A stretch of 5,084 nucleotides of DNA from Phycisphaerales bacterium (GTDB taxonomy: Bacteria; Planctomycetota; Phycisphaerae; SM23-33): contig DNAS01000032.1 of the NCBI GenBank assembly GCA_003485185.1, positions 1 to 5,084 on the forward strand, read 5' to 3'. Of this stretch, positions 1 through 4,592 are shown piece by piece (within the stretch, counting starts at the first letter, position 1; every line of letters starts with the position of its first letter). A model generated the notes under the pieces. It saw nothing but the letters and a program-made list of their open reading frames with translations, ran no database searches and had not been told where the DNA came from. The position numbers were made by a program, and so were the translations under genes.

Positions 1-324
1 GAACAGTCCCTGCAAGTCGATTACCCAATCGAACCGCCCCGTCCGCAGCCGCCGCCTCAGGGCCCACAGCGCCCACCCCGCCCGCGGCGACCGCCACCAG
101 TTCGCCAGCCCCTGGCGGTCGAAGAGAATCGTCTCGTCCAGGTCGCGATCGTGCGCGATCAGTTCCGCCAACGAGCGGCTGACCAGCCAACTGATGCGGG
201 CTTGGGGAAAGCTGCGGCGCAGTCCCCGCAGGACGGGCATCGCGGTCACCAGGTCGCCCAGGGAGCTGGGCTTGATGAGCAGCACCCGCTGCGGGCACTC
301 GGGCTGGACGAACGGGATGGTCAT
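1..324 (-). CDS. ADP-heptose:LPS heptosyltransferase-like protein (GT9), N-terminal part
   Basis: This gene probably encodes a family 9 glycosyltransferase (GT-B fold), the family that transfers heptose from ADP-heptose to the inner core of lipopolysaccharide on the cytoplasmic face of the inner membrane. Only the first 108 residues are present; the gene runs off the left edge, and the family is usually about 340-360 residues. Seen in sequence: the first beta strand and glycine turn RVLLIKPSSLGDLV (residues 13-26), followed by a helix and second strand ending in ARISWLV (42-48), and the strand DWVIDLQGL (99-107). All are hallmarks of the GT9 N-terminal domain. The ATG overlaps the stop of the upstream double-kinase gene in an ATGA, with a GGAGG 8 bases upstream, so the start is well supported. 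The acceptor, and whether it is WaaC-, WaaF- or WaaQ-like, cannot be decided from this fragment. Confidence 0.88.
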   Translation of the reverse strand, partial: MTIPFVQPECPQRVLLIKPSSLGDLVTAMPVLRGLRRSFPQARISWLVSRSLAELIAHDRDLDETILFDRQGLANWWRSPRAGWALWALRRRLRTGRFDWVIDLQGLF

Positions 325-2078
325 GCGCCGGGCCTCCGCACCGCCTTCTGCCTTTTGCGACGGGAATGAATCTGCCGGTTGATCTTGTCGGCCGACCACT
401 GTTCCAGCACGCGCCAGTAAGGCTTGAAGTTGATGCGCCCGCACCCGGGGCGGCGCAGGTACCCCAGCAGCATCCGCAGGCGCCCGGCGTGGTTCACGAC
501 GGGGCATTTCAGAAGCGAAACGTTGAGGCGCATGAGCCCCTGGAACCGCCGGCGTAGGGTCATGAAGCGTTTGCGACTGAGCCCGTCCAGATCCACCAGC
601 ACCAGTTCGGGCGGTTCGCCGGTCGACCAACGGACCAGGAGATTGGTGGCCTTGAGATCGCGATGGGCAAAATTGTTGTCGTGGAGTCGCTGCACGGTGC
701 GTCCCAGTTGCCAAAGGACGTCCTGCGCGAGCATCCGCTGCTGGGGGGCGGTGAGTACGGCGTCGCCCCGTGGCGGGTTCGACAGCCAGGTATTCAGGAA
801 CCGGTGCAGGTGGGGGGCGTCGACCGCCTCGGTGACGAGGATGCTGTCCAGCAGGATCGGTCCGACTCGCCGCTGGATCGCCGCCAGGGGCAGCGCGGTA
901 GGGATCCTCCTGGCCAGGAGCATGTGCCCGAGGCGGAACGCCCGCAGGGGGCGGGCGGCCCGGCAGCAGTCGATCAGGAGCTTCCACGCATACTTGCGGC
1001 GCGGGCGTTTGAGGAAGACCGGCACCGAATGCTCGCCGATGCGGAGCGTCCGGCGCACCACCAGGCTGGAGGGGGAATCCTTGATGACCTCGACGCCCTC
1101 GCCGGAAAAGAGCGCGTCGGGGTTCTTCAACGCCTCTTTCCACGCCGGCAGGTCGAGGACCACTTCGGCGGCCTGCGACCCCGCCATCCGCCGCTTGCTT
1201 GCCAGAACCACATGCCCTCGCCACCCGCCGGACAGGTTCAGCGGGGCGAAGTAGCGGTTCCGCCCGAGGATCCGGTGATCCCGTTGGGCGTATTGCCTGT
1301 GACGGTGCCGGCGGGCGAATTCCTCGACGAGGATTTGCCAGCCTCGCAGCGTCCCGTCGGCGCCGCTGGCACGCAGGTAATGGGTCAGGAATCGCAGTCG
1401 CTCGGTCCGCGTGGTCGTCTCGAAGCGGTCGTGAAGCAGCTGCGCCAGGTTCGCCGCTCGCGCCCGTCTGCCCAGGCGGCGTCGGCGTGTCATGCGGTGC
1501 AGGTCGGTCAGCACCAGCCTCGGAGCGGCCCCGTCGGTGCGGACGAGTAAGTTTCCGCAGTGCAGGTCGCGATGGATTACCCCGGCCGCGTGCATGCGTC
1601 CGATCATGCCCGCCAGTTGACGGATCGCCCGTTGGATCGCCTTCCGTCCGTCCGCACCGGCGGCGAGTTGGCGGAGGTGCCAGGCGTCGGCGGGCTCGGC
1701 AGGGGCGACCGCGCGGGAAACGAGAAACTCCACCGTCCCATTGCAGTATGCGGCAAGGGCGGGCGTCGTTTCCACGCCGCGCGAGGAGAGATAGCGGGAG
1801 AACGTCAGTTCCCGGCGGGCGTCGGAAAAGCCCATGGCCCTGGCCAGGCGGCGCGCGAGCGACCGCGGATGATAATGCTTGAGGTAGAGTTCCTGCCCGT
1901 CGATTTGTCCGCGGTAGACGCTGCGGGAATCGTTTTGCTTGACCAGCGTCCAGGCGTTGGCGCGCGGGGCGCGCAACGAATCGATCTGCCCGGCCAGCAG
2001 GGCGCGGGCCGACTCGTCGGTGTAGTCTGCTTTCGCTCCCTTCAGGAGCGGTTGGCCGGACTCAGCGTGCGGATTCAT
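321..2078 (-). CDS. Tandem lipopolysaccharide kinase-like protein (two InaA/WaaP-type kinase domains fused)
   Basis: This 585-residue protein has two consecutive kinase-fold domains of the WaaP/KdkA/InaA group, known for phosphorylating LPS core heptose or Kdo in the cytoplasm. Domain 1 (about 40-260): candidate ATP lysine K67 in LYLKHYHP, helix-C glutamate E90, catalytic loop HRDLHCGN (169-176), metal aspartate D192 in TDLH. Domain 2 (about 330-560): K357 in FLKRP, catalytic loop HRDLKATN (472-479), metal aspartate D496 in VDLDG. The residue matching E90 appears to be A380. The two loop regions resemble each other (HRDL, NLLVR, LVL, DL), so they are homologous. A typical LPS kinase is about 240-280 residues, so this is about twice that. 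The basic tail (from 565) is rich in Arg/Lys. The start is supported by AGAGG 4 bases upstream. The gene overlaps the heptosyltransferase by 4 bases, supporting a role in LPS core decoration. The true substrate is unknown; a protein-kinase role is possible. Confidence 0.88.
   Translation of the reverse strand: MNPHAESGQPLLKGAKADYTDESARALLAGQIDSLRAPRANAWTLVKQNDSRSVYRGQIDGQELYLKHYHPRSLARRLARAMGFSDARRELTFSRYLSSRGVETTPALAAYCNGTVEFLVSRAVAPAEPADAWHLRQLAAGADGRKAIQRAIRQLAGMIGRMHAAGVIHRDLHCGNLLVRTDGAAPRLVLTDLHRMTRRRRLGRRARAANLAQLLHDRFETTTRTERLRFLTHYLRASGADGTLRGWQILVEEFARRHRHRQYAQRDHRILGRNRYFAPLNLSGGWRGHVVLASKRRMAGSQAAEVVLDLPAWKEALKNPDALFSGEGVEVIKDSPSSLVVRRTLRIGEHSVPVFLKRPRRKYAWKLLIDCCRAARPLRAFRLGHMLLARRIPTALPLAAIQRRVGPILLDSILVTEAVDAPHLHRFLNTWLSNPPRGDAVLTAPQQRMLAQDVLWQLGRTVQRLHDNNFAHRDLKATNLLVRWSTGEPPELVLVDLDGLSRKRFMTLRRRFQGLMRLNVSLLKCPVVNHAGRLRMLLGYLRRPGCGRINFKPYWRVLEQWSADKINRQIHSRRKRQKAVRRPGA
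333..337 (-). promoter_or_regulatory. Ribosome binding site of the heptosyltransferase gene, inside the kinase gene
   Basis: On the minus strand a GGAGG lies 8 bases before the ATG at 324-322, within the last codons of the kinase gene. It fixes the start of the heptosyltransferase. Together with the ATGA overlap it indicates that the two proteins are made from one mRNA, by coupled or re-initiating ribosomes. Confidence 0.6.
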
Positions 2079-2090
2079 CGGACCTCTCGG

Positions 2091-2105
2091 GCCGCCGGGG
2101 GCGGC
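2091..2105 (-). other. GC hairpin in the leader of the double-kinase mRNA
   Basis: On the minus strand GCCGCC and GGCGGC are perfectly complementary around a CCC loop. The hairpin ends a few bases before the AGAGG ribosome binding site. If transcription starts about 7 bases after the TATAAT box (near 2109), it lies almost at the 5' end of the mRNA. It could protect the 5' end or tune ribosome access. The region is GC-rich, so chance is also possible. Confidence 0.35.
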
Positions 2106-2115
2106 GCATCGAGGG

Positions 2116-2145
2116 ATTATACTGCCCTGCGGAGGGGAGCATCAA
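2116..2145 (-). promoter_or_regulatory. Candidate sigma-70-type promoter of the double-kinase / heptosyltransferase operon
   Basis: On the minus strand a perfect TATAAT (2121-2116) is preceded, after an 18-base spacer, by TTGATG (2145-2140), which matches 4 of 6 bases of the -35 consensus. The -35 box overlaps the stop codon of the upstream glycosyltransferase. Predicted transcription start is near 2109, giving a leader of about 31 bases. An exact TATAAT in such GC-rich sequence at this spot is unlikely to be accidental. Confidence 0.6.
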
Positions 2146-3188
2146 GCCGGGCTGTCCGCGCCCAGCGAGGTGTAGATTTCCGTCAGGGTCTTGCGAGCGC
2201 TCGCGACGGTCAGTCGGGCGCCCCGTTCCAGGGCTCGCACCGCCAGCGCCGCCGACGTGTCGGGCTCCTCGACGAGCTTGAGAATCGCCGCTGCCGCCTC
2301 CCGCGCCTTTCCGGGGGCGCAGAGCATCGCTCCCTCTCCGTCGCCGGTCAGCTCGCGAATGTCGGGCGTGGAAGACGCAACGATCGGTTTTCCCGCAGCC
2401 AGCGCCGTGGCCAATGCCTGCACGCCACAGTCGAACTTGCAGAGGAATGCGGTTGCGTCACCTGCCGCGATCAGGTCGCGGGCGTCCAGCGGCGCGATGC
2501 GCACATCCGCGCCAAACCCCGTACTGTCGGCGAACGTTCGCAGTTCGCCGGCCCGCAGACCGTCCGGCGCGACCACCTTCGCTCGCGGGCCGATCTCTCG
2601 CACGATCGCGTGCGCCCATGCGACCATCTCGTGTCCCGCGCCGCGGACCAGCGGGGCCGGCGCTGCCAGCAGGAACTCCGATTCGCCGACGCCCAGTTGC
2701 TCGCGCACTCGCATTCGGCGCTGCTCCGGCGGATCGATGGTGGCGGCCGGGGGAGGCAGCACGCGCACCCGCCCCTCGGGCGCCTGGCGCGCGACCAGCG
2801 CGTCGCGCGCGGCGCGAGTGGGCACGGTGACGGTCCACGCATCATCGCGCAGTCGCGCCAGCAGTTCGTCCAGGGCGTTGCCGCGGGGCAGGGCGGGCAG
2901 CGTCAGCAGCAGCTCGCGCCCTGCCAGTCGGGCCAGGACCGCCCCTGCCTGCGCGGCCCGGGGCGACCAGGCGTGAACGATCCCGAACTCGCCGACGCGG
3001 CGCGGCATCCTCCGCCCGGCCAAAGATGCCAGTCCCAGCGGCGCGTGTTCGACGCGAATGGCGGCGTTCAGGTCCGCGGGCGGCGCTCCCACGGAGACTA
3101 CCTCGTCTCCTTTGTCGGCCAGCAGCGCCAGCTGGGCCAGGCAGTCCGCCGGCACGTCGCGATCGACCATGTGAAGCACTCGGGTCAT
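2142..3188 (-). CDS. GT-B (GT4-like) glycosyltransferase with degenerate EX7E motif
   Basis: This 348-residue protein has the layout of a GT-B glycosyltransferase, which would transfer a sugar from a nucleotide-sugar during glycan or LPS assembly in the cytoplasm. The N-terminal domain begins with strand MTRVLHMVD and includes VHAWSPRAAQAG (71-82). A linker with VRVLPPP (141-147) leads to the C-terminal domain from about 171. The stretch LATALAAGKPIVAS followed by PDIRELTGDGEGAML (residues 259-289) matches the nucleotide-sugar site of GT4 enzymes. The two glutamates of EX7E appear replaced (KFDCG at 251-255, ATALA at 260-264), so activity or donor may differ. The open frame extends 54 codons further upstream, but that part has a poor protein character, whereas the start at 3188 puts the first Rossmann strand at the N-terminus. 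No Shine-Dalgarno is seen close to it. The kinase gene follows 63 bases downstream. Confidence 0.8.
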   Translation of the reverse strand: MTRVLHMVDRDVPADCLAQLALLADKGDEVVSVGAPPADLNAAIRVEHAPLGLASLAGRRMPRRVGEFGIVHAWSPRAAQAGAVLARLAGRELLLTLPALPRGNALDELLARLRDDAWTVTVPTRAARDALVARQAPEGRVRVLPPPAATIDPPEQRRMRVREQLGVGESEFLLAAPAPLVRGAGHEMVAWAHAIVREIGPRAKVVAPDGLRAGELRTFADSTGFGADVRIAPLDARDLIAAGDATAFLCKFDCGVQALATALAAGKPIVASSTPDIRELTGDGEGAMLCAPGKAREAAAAILKLVEEPDTSAALAVRALERGARLTVASARKTLTEIYTSLGADSPA

Positions 3189-3189
3189 G

Positions 3190-3208
3190 CGTGCAGATGA
3201 TACCCCCG
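3190..3208. repeat. 19-base direct repeat, copy A
   Basis: The plus-strand sequence cgtgcagatgatacccccg matches copy B (3292-3310) at 16 of 19 positions, 102 bases apart. Copy A lies immediately upstream of the glycosyltransferase ATG on the minus strand and contains a TATCAT box in that direction. The pair may be two promoter -10 regions or two binding sites for one regulator. Confidence 0.45.
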
Positions 3209-3226
3209 CTCCGTCGGCAAATGCAA
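3197..3226 (-). promoter_or_regulatory. Candidate promoter for a nearly leaderless glycosyltransferase mRNA
   Basis: On the minus strand TTGCAT (3226-3221) and TATCAT (3202-3197) are separated by 18 bases. Transcription would begin around 3190, only one to three bases before the ATG at 3188. That would explain why the gene has no Shine-Dalgarno. The boxes match the consensus only partly (3 and 4 of 6), so this is tentative. Confidence 0.3.
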
Positions 3227-3274
3227 ACCCCTGCGCGAGCGGGACGAAGAAAGTGCGGCACGCCGCGCAAAGCG

Positions 3275-3303
3275 TTGCACTGGTCGTGTCGCGCGCAGAT
3301 AAT
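3275..3303 (+). promoter_or_regulatory. Candidate promoter of the MgtC/SapB gene, with an overlapping minus-strand -10 box
   Basis: On the plus strand TTGCAC (3275-3280) is followed after exactly 17 bases by GATAAT (3298-3303). Transcription would start near 3310, giving a leader of about 40 bases to the MgtC/SapB gene. Read on the minus strand, the same AT block gives TATTAT (3304-3299), pointing at the glycosyltransferase, though with only a poor -35 match (TTCTGA, 18 bases away). The block may therefore start transcription in both directions. Confidence 0.4.
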
Positions 3304-3310
3304 ACCCACG
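3292..3310. repeat. 19-base direct repeat, copy B
   Basis: The plus-strand sequence cgcgcagataatacccacg is the partner of copy A (3190-3208). It carries the GATAAT box of the putative MgtC/SapB promoter and, on the other strand, TATTAT. Both copies keep the core CAGATRATACCC, the most AT-rich part of this intergenic region. Confidence 0.45.
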
Positions 3311-3338
3311 AGGCAAACGCCTTCAGAACGGGAAAGCC

Positions 3339-3344
3339 GAGGTG
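3339..3344 (+). promoter_or_regulatory. Ribosome binding site deciding the MgtC/SapB start
   Basis: GAGGTG lies 4 bases before the ATG at 3349 and 7 bases before a second in-frame ATG at 3352. It shows that translation begins at this ATG pair and not at the in-frame ATG at 3187, which would add 54 residues of non-protein-like sequence. Which of the two adjacent ATGs is used cannot be settled. Confidence 0.6.
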
Positions 3345-3348
3345 CATC

Positions 3349-4065
3349 ATGATGGCGGTGCTGGCGGATGCGAGTCAGTTCCTGAACGATTGGGCGTGGA
3401 ACCTGGAAGGTCTGGGCCGGCTCGGTCTGGCGGCGCTGCTGGGCGCCATCGTCGGCGCGGAACGCGAACATCGCGGGCGCAGCGCCGGGTTCCGCACCCA
3501 ACTGCTGGTGACGTTGGGTTCGGCCATGGCGATGCTGGTGAGCCTGCACTTCGAACGGGTCTTCGGGGCCATGGGCGGCGCCCTTCGCGTGGACCCTGCC
3601 CGCGTGGCGTACGGTGTGATGGCGGGCGTCGGATTCCTGGGGGCCGGCGCGATCATCCGCCACGAGATCGGCGTCCGCGGATTGACGACCGCCGCGAGCC
3701 TGTGGTGCAACGCCGCCATCGGTCTGGCGTGCGGGTTCGGGATGTATCTCCTGGCCGTTGCGACCACGGCGATCATGATCTTCGCCCTTGTCATCCTGCA
3801 CAAATTCGAGGAGTGGATGCCTTCTCGGGTCTACAAGAGCGTCTGCGTCCTGTTGCCGACGGGTGACGGGAAGAATTCCGCCCGCCTCACCGAGACCTTC
3901 ACCCAGCGGGGAATCAACGTCCGCGAGACCGATCTCCGCCGCGACATCCATCGCGGTACGGATCGGATCACGGTCCGGGTGTCGTTTTCCACCCGAAAAG
4001 ATCCGGGCGATCTGATGAGCATCCTGCAAGAACTTCCCGGCGTCCAAGAGATCGAAATCCATTGA
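3349..4065 (+). CDS. MgtC/SapB family inner-membrane protein with C-terminal ACT-like domain
   Basis: This 238-residue protein belongs to the MgtC/SapB family. Members sit in the inner membrane; in pathogens MgtC supports growth at low magnesium and inhibits the F1Fo ATP synthase, while the role in environmental bacteria is mostly unknown. Seen here: a first hydrophobic segment ending in the signature LGAIVGAEREHRGRSAGFRT (31-50), then segments at about 50-67 and 86-103 (GVGFLGAGAII, 93-103), the motif GVRGLTTAASLW (108-119), and hydrophobic helices from about 120 to 150. The cytoplasmic part from about 161 to the end has alternating strands and helices (VYKSVCVLLP, DRITVRVSFS, VQEIEIH), fitting the ACT-like domain of full-length MgtC. 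Length fits the long form of the family. The gene diverges from the glycosyltransferase with a candidate promoter at 3275-3303. No Mg2+-sensing leader is visible in the short 5' region. Confidence 0.93.
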   Translation: MMAVLADASQFLNDWAWNLEGLGRLGLAALLGAIVGAEREHRGRSAGFRTQLLVTLGSAMAMLVSLHFERVFGAMGGALRVDPARVAYGVMAGVGFLGAGAIIRHEIGVRGLTTAASLWCNAAIGLACGFGMYLLAVATTAIMIFALVILHKFEEWMPSRVYKSVCVLLPTGDGKNSARLTETFTQRGINVRETDLRRDIHRGTDRITVRVSFSTRKDPGDLMSILQELPGVQEIEIH

Positions 4066-4084
4066 TTCTGTCGCGTAATCGGTT

Positions 4085-4112
4085 TCAAAAAAGAGACTTG
4101 CGGATTTTTTGA
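4085..4112 (+). terminator. Possible weak terminator after the MgtC/SapB gene
   Basis: TCAAAAAA (4085-4092) and TTTTTTGA (4105-4112) form a perfect 8-base inverted repeat around a 12-base loop, 19 bases after the stop codon. The 3' arm gives a six-U run in the transcript. The stem is almost all A-U, so it is much weaker than a normal intrinsic terminator; this is only a suggestion. Confidence 0.25.
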
Positions 4113-4119
4113 CGCGGGA

Positions 4120-4150
4120 TTGCAACACGACCCTTTGGGGGGCATACAAT
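4120..4150 (+). promoter_or_regulatory. Candidate promoter of the CBM48 protein gene
   Basis: TACAAT (4145-4150) matches 5 of 6 bases of the -10 consensus. The best -35 match is TTGCAA (4120-4125, 4 of 6), but with a long 19-base spacer. Transcription would start near 4157, giving a leader of about 49 bases before the gene at 4206. It suggests the CBM48 gene is expressed apart from the MgtC/SapB gene. Confidence 0.4.
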
Positions 4151-4156
4151 ACGAGC

Positions 4157-4195
4157 ATGTGGATGGTAGCAAGCGGGTCGCACTTTCCGGGTTAA
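4157..4195 (+). CDS. Possible 12-codon leader ORF before the CBM48 gene
   Basis: An ATG at 4157 opens a 12-residue frame (MWMVASGSHFPG) whose TAA overlaps the AAGGAA ribosome binding site of the CBM48 gene, in a different reading frame. The ATG falls where transcription is predicted to start, so it could be read as a leaderless mini-ORF that couples ribosomes to the next start. No ribosome binding site of its own is expected or seen. Such short frames occur by chance, so this is weak. Confidence 0.18.
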   Translation: MWMVASGSHFPG

Positions 4196-4205
4196 GGAAC
4201 CGAAC

Positions 4206-4481
4206 ATGATTACCAAGGGACGCAAGAAGGGCAACATTCGTTTCTCGGTCCAGCCGGCCAAAGGGACGGCGAAAGTCTCTCTCGTCGGGTCGTTCAACGA
4301 ATGGCAACCCCAGGCGATGCGCAAGGGAAAGGACGGATCCTTCTCGGCGACTGTCGACCTGCCTGCCGGCGTCTACGAGTACAAGTTCGTCGTCGATGGA
4401 CAGTGGTCCGTCGATCCCGACCACAGCGACTGGTCCGCAAACCCCTTCGGCACGATGAACTCCGTGGTTCGCGTGGAGTGA
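4206..4481 (+). CDS. Stand-alone CBM48 / AMPK-type glycogen-binding domain protein (isoamylase early-set fold)
   Basis: This 91-residue protein is essentially one carbohydrate-binding module of family 48, the early-set beta sandwich found in glycogen branching enzymes, isoamylases and the AMPK beta subunit. Seen in sequence: VSLVGSFNEW (24-33), the charged turn MRKGKDGSFSATVDLPAG (38-55), GVYEYKFVVDGQW (55-67), DPDHSDW (70-76) and NPFGTMNSVVRV (79-90). This order matches AMPK-type glycogen-binding domains, including W33, K60, W67 and N85 at positions like those used for sugar contact. No catalytic domain, signal peptide or membrane segment is present, so it is likely cytoplasmic. It may bind glycogen or a partner enzyme in trans, or be a relic. 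AAGGAA six bases upstream supports the start. It lies 140 bases after the MgtC/SapB gene and 111 bases before the Nif3-like gene; neither neighbour acts on glycogen as far as is known. Confidence 0.9.
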   Translation: MITKGRKKGNIRFSVQPAKGTAKVSLVGSFNEWQPQAMRKGKDGSFSATVDLPAGVYEYKFVVDGQWSVDPDHSDWSANPFGTMNSVVRVE

Positions 4482-4551
4482 AGCGAAGGGTCTGTCCTGC
4501 CTGAACGGTTCCGCGGTCTGTGCCTCGGAGTCGTCGGGCTCATTTCCTGCG

Positions 4552-4570
4552 GCGCGCCGGATCGGCGCGC
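4552..4570 (+). other. Strong GC hairpin upstream of the Nif3-like gene
   Basis: GCGCGCCG and CGGCGCGC are perfectly complementary around a three-base GAT loop. The hairpin ends 10 bases before the AAGGGG ribosome binding site (4581-4586). No U-run follows, so it is not a standard terminator for the CBM48 transcript. It could stop 3' exonucleases, pause polymerase or affect translation. Chance in GC-rich DNA is possible, but an 8-base perfect stem is notable. Confidence 0.4.
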
Positions 4571-4592
4571 GGCGTTGGACAAGGGGCGCCTG

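Noticed and set aside
424..1550. Plus-strand open frames of 276 and 295 codons opposite the double-kinase gene
   Set aside because: They are antisense to well-supported kinase motifs, have Arg/Ser- or Gly-rich low-complexity translations, and have no supporting family signature.
1560..3200. 546-codon open frame on the plus strand opposite the kinase and glycosyltransferase genes
   Set aside because: It is a shadow of two minus-strand genes with clear family motifs in GC-rich DNA. Its translation is rich in Arg, Gly and Gln with no recognisable domain, and it spans the gap between two real genes.
3189..3348. A Mg2+ riboswitch or proline-rich leader peptide before the MgtC/SapB gene
   Set aside because: Enteric mgtC leaders are long and structured. 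Here the likely leader is about 40 bases, with no conserved structure or proline-codon-rich mini-ORF that I can see.
3189..3350. 54-codon N-terminal extension of the glycosyltransferase (start at 3350)
   Set aside because: The extension would fill the whole divergent intergenic region, including the promoter-like boxes, and precedes the natural first beta strand of the GT-B fold.
2842..4158. 438-codon minus-strand frame across the MgtC/SapB gene and into the glycosyltransferase
   Set aside because: It crosses the divergent promoter region and runs antisense to a clear MgtC/SapB protein. The translation shows no domain.
4491..4592. Lipoprotein-like N-terminal extension (LGVVGLISCGAPD) in frame with the Nif3-like gene
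   Set aside because: The frame is open and the LISC resembles a lipobox, but there is no ATG or GTG start in the extension. Nif3 proteins are cytoplasmic, and the ATG at 4593 has a good ribosome binding site.
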